Assembly: GCA_003139795.1 (NCBI GenBank)
Contig: PLGM01000069.1
Location: 1-51,801, forward strand
Direction of reading: 5' to 3'
Length of the DNA stretch: 51,801 bases
DNA from: Acidobacteriaceae bacterium
GTDB lineage: Bacteria > Acidobacteriota > Terriglobia > Terriglobales > Acidobacteriaceae
The notes under the pieces were generated by a model. It was given only the letters and a program-made list of their open reading frames with translations, had not been told where the DNA came from and ran no database searches. The position numbers and the translations under genes are program-made. Every line of letters starts with the position of its first letter. Within the stretch, counting starts at the first letter, position 1. Below are positions 8,116 through 17,213 of the stretch, piece by piece.

Positions 8116-8153
8116 GGCCCCTGATCCCTGGCCCCTGACCCCTGATCTCTGTT
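8116..8153. repeat. short CCCTGA-type tandem repeat before cobO
   Basis: Two 14-bp units, GGCCCCTGATCCCT and GGCCCCTGACCCCT (8116-8129, 8130-8143), run almost to the cobO ATG. The adjoining CTGATCTCTGTT (8142-8153) recurs exactly at 17193-17204. Confidence 0.6.
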
Positions 8154-8690
8154 ATGACCGACTCCCGGCGAGGACTCATCCTGATCAACACCGGCCCCGG
8201 CAAGGGCAAGACCACCGCTGCCATGGGCACGGCCCTGCGCGCCGTGGGCAACGGCATGAGAGTGCTCATGCTCCAGTTCCTCAAAGGCTCCTGGCATTAC
8301 GGCGAACTGGATGCTGTCCAGGCCTTCGGCGCCAACTTCATCCTCAAACCGATGGGCCGCGGCTTTGTCAAAGTCGGCGGCGCGGAGATCGACCCCGAGG
8401 ACATGCGACTGGTCCAGGTCGCCTGGGCCGAGGCGCTTCAGGCCATCTACTCCGGCGACTGGGATATGGTCGTTCTCGACGAAATCAACTATGCCATCGG
8501 CTATGGAATGCTGGACCCCGTGGTGGTGGCTGAGGCTCTCCGCGGCCGTCCGGAGATGGTCCACGTCATCCTCACCGGCCGCAACGCCCACCCCCTCCTG
8601 GTCGAGCTTGCCGATACCGTCACCGAGATGCGCGAGGTAAAACATGCCTACCAGAAGGGCATTCTGGCCCAGCGCGGAATAGAATATTGA
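8154..8690 (+). CDS. cobO: cob(I)yrinic acid a,c-diamide adenosyltransferase
   Basis: Transfers the adenosyl group from ATP to the cobalt of corrinoids, a late step in coenzyme B12 synthesis or salvage; cytosolic. The 178-residue protein is full length. The P-loop GPGKGKTTA lies at 14-22, and the conserved DEINYAIGYGMLDP and ILTGRNAHPLLVELADTVTEM segments are intact, as in the CobO/BtuR type (not PduO or EutT). No other cobalamin genes and no B12 riboswitch were seen nearby, so salvage is possible. No Shine-Dalgarno: a C/T repeat occupies that position. Confidence 0.92.
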   Translation: MTDSRRGLILINTGPGKGKTTAAMGTALRAVGNGMRVLMLQFLKGSWHYGELDAVQAFGANFILKPMGRGFVKVGGAEIDPEDMRLVQVAWAEALQAIYSGDWDMVVLDEINYAIGYGMLDPVVVAEALRGRPEMVHVILTGRNAHPLLVELADTVTEMREVKHAYQKGILAQRGIEY

Positions 8691-8770
8691 TGCGACCATA
8701 ACCTGGGAGCGAGATTTCGCCCGACACTTTGATCGAAACGCCGAATCCCCCGATTTGAGAGAGAGTTTGA

Positions 8771-9637
8771 ATGTCCTGGTTCAAGCGTGAAGATGGCGAA
8801 TACGAATCCGATCCCGGCGGCAACGGTACCCCGGATGCCGGCAGAAGAAAGGTGCGCACCGAGGGCCTCTGGATCAAATGCCTGGGCTGCCGCGCAGTGG
8901 TCTTCAAGGCGGACCTCGAAGCCAATCTGAATGTCTGCCCCAAATGCCAGCACCACTTCAAGATGGGCGGCCGCCAGCGCATCGACCTGCTGCTCGAACC
9001 CGGCTATGAGCTGGTGGATGCCGGCCTGCGCTCCACTGACCCGCTTAACTTTACTGACGTAAAGTCCTACAAGAAGCGGCTCCGCGCTGCCCAGGAAGCT
9101 ACCGGTCTCGACGACGCCATCCTCAACGCCGTCGGCCAGCTGGGTCCGCACTCCGTGGTCCTCAGCGCCATGGAATACGCCTTCATCGGCGGCTCCATGG
9201 GCGCCGTGGTCGGCGAGACCATCGCCCGCGCTGTCGATCGCGCGCGGCTGGGCCGCAAGCCCCTCATCATCGTCGCGGCCTCAGGAGGCGCGCGCATGAT
9301 GGAAGGCGTGGTCAGCCTCATGCAGATGGCCAAAATCTCCACCGCTCTGGCCCAGTTGGACGATGCGCGCGTCCCCTACATCTGCGTGCTCACTGATCCC
9401 ACCACCGGCGGCGTCACCGCCAGCTTTGCCATGCTGGGCGACCTGAACATCGCCGAGCCCGGCGCCCTCATCGGCTTTGCCGGGCCCCGCGTGATCGAGC
9501 AGACCATCCGCCAGAAGCTGCCCGAGGGCTTCCAGCGCTCCGAGTTCCTGCTCGAAAAAGGCTTCCTCGACGCGGTCGTGCACCGCCGCGACCTGAAGCC
9601 CTACCTCATCCGCGCTCTGGACTTTCTCCAGGCGTAA
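8771..9637 (+). CDS. accD: acetyl-CoA carboxylase carboxyltransferase subunit beta
   Basis: AccD and AccA form the carboxyltransferase that moves CO2 from carboxybiotin to acetyl-CoA, giving malonyl-CoA for fatty-acid synthesis. The 288-residue protein has the N-terminal zinc ribbon (Cys37, Cys40, Cys56, Cys59; CxxC-15-CxxC). The crotonase-like core includes AASGGARMMEG, DPTTGGVTASFAMLGD and AGPRVIEQT, and the oxyanion-hole glycines are intact. The ATG at 8771 follows a GAGAGAG purine run. In many genomes folC follows accD; here folC is about 10 kb away. A terminator follows. Confidence 0.96.
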   Translation: MSWFKREDGEYESDPGGNGTPDAGRRKVRTEGLWIKCLGCRAVVFKADLEANLNVCPKCQHHFKMGGRQRIDLLLEPGYELVDAGLRSTDPLNFTDVKSYKKRLRAAQEATGLDDAILNAVGQLGPHSVVLSAMEYAFIGGSMGAVVGETIARAVDRARLGRKPLIIVAASGGARMMEGVVSLMQMAKISTALAQLDDARVPYICVLTDPTTGGVTASFAMLGDLNIAEPGALIGFAGPRVIEQTIRQKLPEGFQRSEFLLEKGFLDAVVHRRDLKPYLIRALDFLQA

Positions 9638-9664
9638 ACACCACCGCTCTCATTTCCGCATGCA

Positions 9665-9692
9665 AAAAGCCCCGGAGCTTCCCGGGGCTTTT
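9665..9692. terminator. intrinsic terminator between accD and receptor gene
   Basis: AAAAGCCCCGG (9665-9675) pairs with CCGGGGCTTTT (9682-9692) around a 6-base loop. It serves accD and, on the other strand, the convergent receptor gene. Confidence 0.85.
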
Positions 9693-9717
9693 GCTTGCCG
9701 CTTTCGATGGGCCGCGA

Positions 9718-12700
9718 TCAGAACTCGATGCGCAGCGAGCCCTGCAATACACGGGCAGAGAGATCGCTGCCGGTGGGAGTCACCGTGTTCGTAATGGCGC
9801 CGAACAGGTTCGGCGCATTGGTCAGTTGCATATCGCCCGTGAAACCCGGCGTCGCAAAGTTCGGATGGTTCATCACATTGAAGGCGTCGACGCGGAACTT
9901 CAGGTTGACTCCCTCCTTGGGATAGAGCGGGAAGGTCTTGCCGAGTCCAAGATCGAGGTCGACGAATCCGGGACCGCGCAGGTTGTTGCGCGGGCCCATC
10001 TCAAAGCCCGTTGGCCCCCGGTACTGGTCGAAGGCCAACTCAGGATTTTTGTAGGACTCGACGAGGCCACCCTGCTGGTTCACATGGGTCTTCATCGGCG
10101 CCAGGCTGCCGGTCAGAATCGCCGGGTCCTCATTCGAGTAGCTCATGAGGAAGGCAATCGAGTTGGCCATGGTGACAGTGCCGGTATGCCAGATGGGCAA
10201 ACCGCTCAGCTCCCATCCGCCAACGACCTCGTCGGCCCACAGCGGCAGACTCGTCGCAAAGTCCCGGCCGCGGCCGAACGGTAACTGATAGAGGAAGTTG
10301 CCGTTCAGATACTCGGTTACGTCGTAGTCCGAGCTGCCGCGGCACAGGCGCGGCCGCAGCACATCGCAGATGAATCCGTAACCAGTGTAGGCAAAGGAGT
10401 AGGCTTTCTGCGAGACGTTATCGATCGAGTGCGACCAGGTGTAGTTCAGGTCGAACTGCAAACCATGACTGGAGTTCTTGTGCAGCGTGGCCAGCATGCC
10501 GTTGTACGAGGAGAAGCCCATGTCCGTAAAGAACGTATTCTCTGAAAGCTGCGCGGCCATGCCGACATTGGCGGGCAGCAAACCGTAATAGGACATCAGC
10601 TCGACACTGTCCGCCACGTCGCCGCGCGCCGGATACGGGGCCATGTTTGTCGCAATGAAGACCGTGTTGGATATGCCGGCCGAGTTCGGATACAGCACGT
10701 TCTCAAAAAACGGCTGCGCTGGAACGTTTGCCGCAGGGGCATTCGGGTTCGCGCGCAGCCAGGTGGTCAGGCCCGCCATGGCCTGGCTCAGGGTCTGCCC
10801 CGACTTGCTATCCGGGAAGTTGATTAACTGCTCCGCATCGGCCTGGGCCAGCAGGCGGCGTCCCTGGCGGCCCACGTAACCAAGCCTGAAGATCAGGCCG
10901 CCCTTGAGCTCCTGTTGAATGCCCAAGTTATACATGATGTTGTACGGCGTGGGCAGATTGTGATCGACCGAAATGTTGAACGCTCCACCATTGGCCAGGC
11001 CGCAAGGTCCGGTCACGCCGCCGCATTCCGGACTTTCGGGGCCCACAAACGGTATGAAGGGCTTGGTGATCGTCGGCGGGGTGGGGCCCGGTGGCGGAGA
11101 GCCGAGAGCCGTAAAGCGCACATTCTGCATCAGCGAATTATATGCAGCGCTATTGGTTTCAGTGGCTGGCACGCCATAATCCGCCGTCTCCCCACTCTCG
11201 AACAGATAGGAATACGACGCTTCCTCTTGCAGAATCGCATTGACGACCGTCTGGTCATAGACGAGTCCGGCGCCGCCATTAATCACCAGCTTTTTGTTCT
11301 GGCCGGGAGGTGTCCACGCAAAGGCCACGCGCGGAGCAAAGTCCTTGTTGGCCGGTTGATAGTAACCTGCAGCGTTGTTTGCTTTGCCGGCCAGATTGTA
11401 TTCGACGTACGGCACCACGTTGCTTCCGCCCGGCAACGACCCCGAGCCGCCCACGCCAGCCGCGCTCTGCGCGATTCGGGCGTTCATGAAATTCCAGAAG
11501 CTCTCGTTCTGATCCGCCTCGATGCCATGGATCTCGTAGGGAACCGTGGTGTTCTGATAGCGCAGACCGTAGGTGAGGGTTAGCGACGGTGTCAGCTTCC
11601 AGGTATCCCCGAAATAGAACTCCGTCTCGTAATAACGGAAGGTGGTCTGCAATCCGGTGCCCTGCGGCACCACACTGCCCGCGGCGTTGTAGTTCCAGGT
11701 GTCGTTCGTGTCTTCAAAACGGCCCAACCCAAGCACCAGCGCCGATTGGTAGATTGTCAAACTGGTCTGGCTGTTGTCGATATCGCTCGGATCGAAGTTC
11801 CAGCTCGAGGTTCCATTCGTGGGCAGTCCGGTCACGCCGCCGCCCAATCCGACGATCGGACCGTTGTAGTCGTTGTAGACGCTGTAATGCGGGCTGGGGT
11901 ATTTGAAAGAGCCGCCGAACGTGAAGCCGTGACGGCCTTTCTGCCAGCTAAAGTCGTCGCGCAACACGGGAATCGGGAAGTAGTACTTCGAGCCGCCAGC
12001 ATTGGCGTAAATGTTAGACAGGAAGTAGCCGCCGGTGGGATCTCCATCAAAATTGTACTGGTTCGCCCCTTGCGGGTTATAGGTATCGGGATAGCCGATA
12101 TTGGCGACCGTGGCGCCCCAGATCAGGCTGTTTGTCTTGTTGTTGCCGATCATCCAGTCCCACCCGACCACCCACGCGTGGCTCGTGTCCAGGTACGGGA
12201 AGGTCTCAGGATCGCCCGGGAATTCCGGCGGAGCGTTCACCGAATTGATATTGTTGTAGGTGACGCGGCCAAAGAGGTGGTGATTCTTGAAGGGGTTTAT
12301 ATCGAGTCTGCCGACGTAGTTCTTTTCGATATAGGGTTTGGCAGCATTGAAGCGGAATCCGGCCGTATTCAGCAGGTCGCCCGCGTCACCGCTAAAGTCG
12401 TTCGGCGAGGGGTAGCATTGCCGATTTCCACATTTGCCGTTCAAAAATGAGAACATGGCCTGATCGAAACCGGCGCCTTGTGGATCGAAGCCGGCCACCT
12501 GTGCCGCGTTGATGCTGTTCTTCGTTTGCGCCGTAATATCGGTGTAGTAGGTGATGGTTTGGTCTTTCAAAAAGGTATCTGTCGGAACGGTGCGCGTTGC
12601 TATGGTTGAAAGCGCGTCATGGCGACCGTTGAAATCGAAGAAGAAGAAGACCTTGTCCTTCCAGATCGGGCCGCCGACGGCGCCGCCGTACTGGTTGCGG

Positions 12701-13518
12701 ACCAGTGGGGAGCGCGGCACACCATTGAAGTTGTTAAAATACTCGTTGGCCTCGAGATCGGTGTCGCGGTGATACTCGTTGACATCGCCATGGAACTTGT
12801 TGGTGCCCGATTTGGTGACCATTTCGAACTGGCCGCCGCCACCGGCGCCATTGCTCGAGAGCATCCCGGCTGTGGTGCCGCGGAACTCCTGCACCGAGTC
12901 CACCGAGGCGCCGGCGACAACCGAGCCGAAGGCGCCGTAGACCGCGTCATTCACGTCCAGGCCATCCAGTGTCACGCGGGACTGGTCGGTGCGCGCGCCG
13001 GTCGCCGAGCCATCGTTCGTCATGCCTGGCTGCTGCGTAAGCAGCTCGATAGGAGTGTCGCGGGCCATTACCGGCAGCTCATCCAGATACTGCACCTGGA
13101 AGTTGTTCCCCACCGTGGCGTCGGTCGTATCGAGAGTCACGTCCTGGTTCGTGGCCGATACGGCAATGGTTTCTGAAACCTTGCCGACCGTGAGCTTGAC
13201 GTTCTGCGAACGGGTCACGCCGACGTTCAGGTAGAGGCCGGTTAGCTCCGTGGTCTCGAAGCCCTGATGGGTCGCCGTAAGCGTGTAACCCGGCCCGGGC
13301 TTGACATCATTGATTGTGTAAGATCCCGCCGCGTTTGAGACGGCCTTATAGACCACGCCGGTCTGGGGATCTAGAAGCGTCACTGTGGCCCCAGGGACCA
13401 CCGCGCCACTTGGGTCGGCGATAACGCCAGTGATGGCCGCAACGTCCTGTGCTCGCAGATGGGCAGAAATCAGCAGGATGAACAGCAGGACCACAATCTT
13501 GCCGGTCAGGTTTCGCAT
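9718..13518 (-). CDS. Oar-like TonB-dependent receptor
   Basis: A 1266-residue outer-membrane protein. The signal peptide ends at about residue 23 (SAHLRAQ). A carboxypeptidase-regulatory domain follows (about 28-108, ITGVIADPSGAVVPGATVTL), then a plug-like segment with LDGLDVND (about 190) and a large barrel ending in RIEF, a typical C-terminal Phe for outer-membrane assembly. The likely role is TonB-driven import of a large solute. The adjacent divergent secreted glycosidase suggests an alpha-glucan or related sugar (inference). The ATG at 13518 is backed by GGGAGG seven bases upstream. Confidence 0.88.
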   Translation of the reverse strand: MRNLTGKIVVLLFILLISAHLRAQDVAAITGVIADPSGAVVPGATVTLLDPQTGVVYKAVSNAAGSYTINDVKPGPGYTLTATHQGFETTELTGLYLNVGVTRSQNVKLTVGKVSETIAVSATNQDVTLDTTDATVGNNFQVQYLDELPVMARDTPIELLTQQPGMTNDGSATGARTDQSRVTLDGLDVNDAVYGAFGSVVAGASVDSVQEFRGTTAGMLSSNGAGGGGQFEMVTKSGTNKFHGDVNEYHRDTDLEANEYFNNFNGVPRSPLVRNQYGGAVGGPIWKDKVFFFFDFNGRHDALSTIATRTVPTDTFLKDQTITYYTDITAQTKNSINAAQVAGFDPQGAGFDQAMFSFLNGKCGNRQCYPSPNDFSGDAGDLLNTAGFRFNAAKPYIEKNYVGRLDINPFKNHHLFGRVTYNNINSVNAPPEFPGDPETFPYLDTSHAWVVGWDWMIGNNKTNSLIWGATVANIGYPDTYNPQGANQYNFDGDPTGGYFLSNIYANAGGSKYYFPIPVLRDDFSWQKGRHGFTFGGSFKYPSPHYSVYNDYNGPIVGLGGGVTGLPTNGTSSWNFDPSDIDNSQTSLTIYQSALVLGLGRFEDTNDTWNYNAAGSVVPQGTGLQTTFRYYETEFYFGDTWKLTPSLTLTYGLRYQNTTVPYEIHGIEADQNESFWNFMNARIAQSAAGVGGSGSLPGGSNVVPYVEYNLAGKANNAAGYYQPANKDFAPRVAFAWTPPGQNKKLVINGGAGLVYDQTVVNAILQEEASYSYLFESGETADYGVPATETNSAAYNSLMQNVRFTALGSPPPGPTPPTITKPFIPFVGPESPECGGVTGPCGLANGGAFNISVDHNLPTPYNIMYNLGIQQELKGGLIFRLGYVGRQGRRLLAQADAEQLINFPDSKSGQTLSQAMAGLTTWLRANPNAPAANVPAQPFFENVLYPNSAGISNTVFIATNMAPYPARGDVADSVELMSYYGLLPANVGMAAQLSENTFFTDMGFSSYNGMLATLHKNSSHGLQFDLNYTWSHSIDNVSQKAYSFAYTGYGFICDVLRPRLCRGSSDYDVTEYLNGNFLYQLPFGRGRDFATSLPLWADEVVGGWELSGLPIWHTGTVTMANSIAFLMSYSNEDPAILTGSLAPMKTHVNQQGGLVESYKNPELAFDQYRGPTGFEMGPRNNLRGPGFVDLDLGLGKTFPLYPKEGVNLKFRVDAFNVMNHPNFATPGFTGDMQLTNAPNLFGAITNTVTPTGSDLSARVLQGSLRIEF

Positions 13519-13564
13519 GGGTAGACCTCCCTTTCTTGGTGCGCGCTTGGGCGCGGTGCTAGCA

Positions 13565-13570
13565 ATTGTA
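13565..13570 (-). promoter_or_regulatory. -10 box of the receptor gene
   Basis: TACAAT on the minus strand, about 46 bases upstream of the ATG, which leaves a leader containing the GGGAGG ribosome-binding site. Confidence 0.4.
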
Positions 13571-13789
13571 ACGCCAACACAACGAAGTTGATGTGTTTAA
13601 ACAACTTACATGATGATTTGGAGTTTTTGTGTCGAATTAAATATCCGTAAATGTGTAGATTGATATGAAAAGGCGTATTTATTTTCCCTGCCGTGACTTG
13701 GCGTGGAGGCCCCTGGCCCTCCCTGCACACTCTCACATACCACCCTGCTCGAGGATGTGCCAGAATGTTCGCCTCCCATGTAACCGCAG

Positions 13790-13795
13790 TACACT
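13790..13795 (+). promoter_or_regulatory. -10 box of the secreted glycosidase gene
   Basis: TACACT lies 33 bases before the ATG at 13829. The -35 match is weak. An AAAGGA ribosome-binding site (13815-13820) sits in between. Confidence 0.35.
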
Positions 13796-13828
13796 GTTAG
13801 CCTTGAGCCGCACCCAAAGGACCATACG

Positions 13829-16492
13829 ATGCACAACCTGCGTACCCCTTTCGGCATGGCAACGGCCATGCTTCTCGCAGTAACTCCCGCAATCCACGCC
13901 CAGAACTTCACCGCGATCCCCGCCATCCAGTTCGACACCACCGGTCCGGTGATCGAGGTCCGCGCCGAATCGCAAAAGCCCTTCACCGTGGCCGGCGAGC
14001 GCGGCGTCATACTGGGCCAGCAGGACGGCACATTCGAGGCCTGGGTGCTCCCTGTCAAGCTGCTCTCTTACCTGACTATTGAGGCCGAGGTCGAGGGCTA
14101 CTCCGTCCCCATCGACGTCAATCAGCAGGCCGCCCAGATCGAGGTCCGCCCCGACCGCACCATCCTCACCTACTCCCACACCGCCTTCACCGTCCGCCAG
14201 ATCATGTTTTCGCTCGACGAAGCTCCGGCCGGCACGGGGGCGCAAACCGGCCCCATCGTCCTTTTTGAATTCGATTGCCTCCACCCCACCGACTTCACCC
14301 TGCGTTTCACCCCCGAACTGCGCTGGATGTGGCCCGAGCGCAATGAAGGCGTTCCCGAGGCGGGGTGGGTGACCGGCCCCGCCAACTCAGGCGGATTTTA
14401 CGTCCTGCACGCGGACTATCCTGACCTCGCCGGCGCCGTCACCATCCCCGGCGCAAAGCCCGGCATCCTCGCTCCCTACCAGGAACGCCCCCAGGTCCAT
14501 CCCGTCGAACTCAAGCTGCACATCGACCCCGCCCGCGATCACGGCCGCCTCTTTCCACTCCTGATGGCCGCTGGAACCACCCCCGCCACGGCCACCAGCG
14601 CCGCGCTCGGCTCAACCCTCGCCCAACTGAACGCCGGCATAGGCGCCGCCTACCAGGCCCACGCCGAGCGCTACAGGAAGCTCCTCGCCAGCTCCACCAC
14701 CATCGAAACGCCGGACAAGGCTCTCAATGAGGCCTTTCAATGGGCCGTCGTCTCCATCGAGCAACTCCGCGCCCGCGCTCAGGGCACCGGCGAAACCGCC
14801 CTCGTCGCCGGCTACTACGCCTCTGGCGACTCCGCCCGTCCCGGCTTCGGCTGGTTCTTCGGCCGCGACTCCCTCTACACCCTCTTCGCCGTCAACGGCT
14901 ACGGCGACTTCGCGCTCTCCAAGGCCGAACTCGAGTTCCTCATCCACCGCCAGCGCGCCGACGGCAAGATCATGCACGAGTACTCGCAGACCGCCGCCGC
15001 CATCGACTGGCAAGCCTTCCCCTACATGTACGCCGCGGCCGACTCGACGCCGCTGTTTCTGCTGGCGGTCGAAGACTACGTGAAGGCCAGCGGCGACACG
15101 GCATTTCTGGCCGCCAATCGCGAGGCCATCGAGAAGGCCTGGACCTTCGAGACCGATCCCGCGCACGACACCGACCACGACGGCATCTACGACAATTCGC
15201 AGGGAACGGGCTGGGTGGAAAGCTGGCCCGGCGGAATGCCGCACCAGGAGATCTATCTGGCGTTGCTTGACCAGCAGGCGTCGGCCGCCATGGCGAAGAT
15301 CGAAAAGCTGCTCGGGGACTCAGACAAATCAGCCGCCGCGCAGCAGCGCGCAGATGCGATTGCGAAGACTATTGAGTCCGAGTACTACGATCCGGAGAAA
15401 TCGTGCTACGCCTTCAGCCGCAATGCCGATGGCTCGCAGGACCGCACCAGCACTGTCTATCCGGCGCTGGCCTGGTGGGACCCGGATAACACAAGTGGCA
15501 AATCCATCCTCGCCCATCCTGAGGGCTGCCTGGAGCAGTTGGCTGAACATACGCTCAACACCGACTGGGGCCTGCGCGACGTCTCGACTGATGAGAAGTT
15601 CTACGACGGCATGAGCTACCACCAGGGCTCCGTCTGGCCATTGTTTACCGGATGGGCCGCACTGGCCGAGTACCGCGGCGGGCAGCCACTGGCCGGCTAC
15701 CAGATGCTCATGGAAAACACCAATCTGACCCGCGCCCAGGACCTTGGCGCCGTCACCGAACTGCTTTCGGGCGATTTTTTTGTGCCATTCGGAAGGAGTA
15801 CGAGCCACCAACTTTGGTCGAGCGCAATGGTCATCACGCCCGCGCTGCGAGGATTGTTTGGGATTTCGATTGACGCGCAGGCGAAGACGATTACCGTGAA
15901 TCCGCATCTGCCGGCAAGCTGGGACCGCGCGGAGGTTGAATATCTGCCGCTCCCCGGTGGCGACAGCGATATGTTGCACTTCAACGTCCTCGGGAGCCAA
16001 CTAAAGGTCGATATGACCACCTTGGGCGGCGGTGGTTGGCACCTCAAGAGCGACATGGCTGGCGCAAAATCGACCGTGGTCGACGGAGAACCCGGATTGA
16101 GCATCCCCTTGCCGATGCTCGATATCGACCAACAGCCCTCCAGGTTTTCCGCCAGCATCTCAAAAGAGAAGCCACTTCCTGACCGGCCCCCGACTCCTGG
16201 CTCTCGTACATCCAGATTTCGCGTTCTTCGCTCTGAGTACGGTGATCGCAAGCTGACCCTTGTCATTGAGGGACCGGCAGCGAGCCAAAGTGAGCTTGGA
16301 CTAGTCCGGCATGGCCCAATTGTTCCGAAAATCGAGGGGGTCTCCGTGGGTGGTCAGCCAGCGAGTGGCTCCGCGACGCTCGGTGCACTCGACGTTTACG
16401 CGTTCCAGAATCCGACGGCGCCAAGCATGCTTATACTAAGCTTCCCTCCCGGCGAAGGCTGGAAGATCATCACCGTCACTCTCACCTGGTAG
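13829..16492 (+). CDS. secreted (alpha/alpha)6-barrel glycoside hydrolase, debranching-enzyme/GH63-like
   Basis: An 887-residue exported protein; the signal peptide ends near PAIHAQ (residue 25). After a beta-rich N-terminal region, residues of about 290-700 match the amylo-alpha-1,6-glucosidase/GH63-type toroid: FGWFFGRDSLYTLFAVNGYGD, ADGKIMHEYSQTAAAIDWQAFPYMYAAADSTPLF, and the late YHQGSVWPLFTGWAALAEY. A Trp and acidic residues sit where the family has its substrate and catalytic residues. It probably releases glucose or mannose units from alpha-linked oligosaccharides in the periplasm or outside. The last 180 residues look like a beta-sandwich. The divergent receptor could import its products. 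The exact GH family is uncertain. Confidence 0.75.
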   Translation: MHNLRTPFGMATAMLLAVTPAIHAQNFTAIPAIQFDTTGPVIEVRAESQKPFTVAGERGVILGQQDGTFEAWVLPVKLLSYLTIEAEVEGYSVPIDVNQQAAQIEVRPDRTILTYSHTAFTVRQIMFSLDEAPAGTGAQTGPIVLFEFDCLHPTDFTLRFTPELRWMWPERNEGVPEAGWVTGPANSGGFYVLHADYPDLAGAVTIPGAKPGILAPYQERPQVHPVELKLHIDPARDHGRLFPLLMAAGTTPATATSAALGSTLAQLNAGIGAAYQAHAERYRKLLASSTTIETPDKALNEAFQWAVVSIEQLRARAQGTGETALVAGYYASGDSARPGFGWFFGRDSLYTLFAVNGYGDFALSKAELEFLIHRQRADGKIMHEYSQTAAAIDWQAFPYMYAAADSTPLFLLAVEDYVKASGDTAFLAANREAIEKAWTFETDPAHDTDHDGIYDNSQGTGWVESWPGGMPHQEIYLALLDQQASAAMAKIEKLLGDSDKSAAAQQRADAIAKTIESEYYDPEKSCYAFSRNADGSQDRTSTVYPALAWWDPDNTSGKSILAHPEGCLEQLAEHTLNTDWGLRDVSTDEKFYDGMSYHQGSVWPLFTGWAALAEYRGGQPLAGYQMLMENTNLTRAQDLGAVTELLSGDFFVPFGRSTSHQLWSSAMVITPALRGLFGISIDAQAKTITVNPHLPASWDRAEVEYLPLPGGDSDMLHFNVLGSQLKVDMTTLGGGGWHLKSDMAGAKSTVVDGEPGLSIPLPMLDIDQQPSRFSASISKEKPLPDRPPTPGSRTSRFRVLRSEYGDRKLTLVIEGPAASQSELGLVRHGPIVPKIEGVSVGGQPASGSATLGALDVYAFQNPTAPSMLILSFPPGEGWKIITVTLTW

Positions 16493-16544
16493 TTCCCTTT
16501 TGAGGGCTACAGTTCCTTTGGTGCGGCGTCCTTGTGTTCTTGTA

Positions 16545-16573
16545 TTGACAGGGAGTCCGCTTCTGCCTACGCT
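16545..16573 (+). promoter_or_regulatory. promoter of the ParD/ParE-like operon (leaderless)
   Basis: TTGACA (16545-16550), exactly 17 bases, then TACGCT (16568-16573). The antitoxin ATG at 16580 falls where transcription should start, and there is no Shine-Dalgarno. This is the best -35/-10 pair in the window. Confidence 0.75.
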
Positions 16574-16579
16574 CAAAGC

Positions 16580-16828
16580 ATGGAAGTGCGCCTGCAACCC
16601 GAACTTGCTGCAAAAGTGGAGCAGTGGTCTACCCAGACTGGCTGCCCGGCAGATGAGTTGGTCGAAGATGCCGTCGCCACCTACCTTCTGGAAGTTAACG
16701 ATCTCCGCAATATGCTCGACAGCCGCTACGATGACTTGTTGAGCGGGAACATAAAGGGTGTTCCCGGAGACGAAGCCCGGCGCATTTTGGAAGAGCGCAT
16801 CGCGGCGCGTCAAAGATCGATTGCGTGA
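16580..16828 (+). CDS. ParD-like antitoxin of a type II toxin-antitoxin pair
   Basis: An 82-residue acidic protein. Residues 1-30 (MEVRLQPELAAKVEQWSTQT) look like a short strand followed by a helix, as in ribbon-helix-helix antitoxins. The C-terminal half (PGDEARRILEERIAARQ) is a charged helix of the kind that wraps a ParE/RelE toxin. It starts at 16580, not at the earlier in-frame ATG (16532), because that ATG lies upstream of the promoter. Its stop overlaps the toxin start (GTGA, 16825-16828), so the two are translationally coupled. The domain assignment rests on context and pattern. Confidence 0.65.
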   Translation: MEVRLQPELAAKVEQWSTQTGCPADELVEDAVATYLLEVNDLRNMLDSRYDDLLSGNIKGVPGDEARRILEERIAARQRSIA

Positions 16829-17133
16829 TTGCGTTCGAACTACATCCCGAAGCGATGGGAGATATCGACGAGATAACTGCTTATTTTAGAGACTCTAGTC
16901 CGGGAACGGCGTCCCGGCTGGTGGGCGAATTCTTTGCCGCGTTCGAGTTGCTGACTCAGTTCCCGCACCACGGATTTCTCCGGCCAGAGCTTACAGGTCG
17001 TCCGCTCCGCTTCAAGTTGGTTCGGAAGTAGCTGATTGCGTACGCTCCGGATAAGAAGCCGCTCTGGATTGTAGCGGTCGTTGACGGCCGCAGCCCGCGC
17101 GTTATCGCGGCAATTCTACGTGGCAGAGGGTAG
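16825..17133 (+). pseudogene. ParE/RelE-like toxin interrupted by in-frame TAG
   Basis: It starts with GTG at 16825, overlapping the antitoxin stop. Codons 1-68 read as the N-terminal part of a ParE/RelE toxin (FELHPEAMGDIDEITAYF, then GFLRPELTGRPLRFKLVRK). A TAG at 17029-17031 follows, and the same frame continues for 33 codons (LIAYAPDKKPLWIVAVVDGR ... AAILRGRG) to a natural TAG at 17131-17133. The joined product is 102 residues, normal for the family, and the tail holds its last strands. The missing residue is probably Tyr (TAC/TAT to TAG). As read, the toxin lacks its core strands and should be inactive. Confidence 0.85.
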
Positions 17134-17163
17134 GGCCTTCGCTCTCGGAAGCCCACAAACACC

Positions 17164-17192
17164 ACGGCCCGACAACGCTGCCGGGCCGTTTT
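17164..17192. terminator. intrinsic terminator after the toxin-antitoxin operon
   Basis: ACGGCCCG (17164-17171) pairs with CGGGCCGT (17182-17189) around a 10-base loop, followed by TTT. It separates the operon from convergent dnaN. Confidence 0.7.
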
Positions 17193-17213
17193 CTGATCTC
17201 TGTTCCCTGTTTT

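Larger units (their letters stand above)
13519..13828. other. divergent intergenic region, receptor and glycosidase
   Basis: This 310-bp region is A+T-rich in the middle (13590-13690). It carries a minus-strand -10 TACAAT (13570-13565) for the receptor, an AACACA/TGTGTT inverted repeat (about 13575-13597), and a plus-strand -10 TACACT (13790-13795) for the glycosidase. No gene is seen. Confidence 0.5.
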
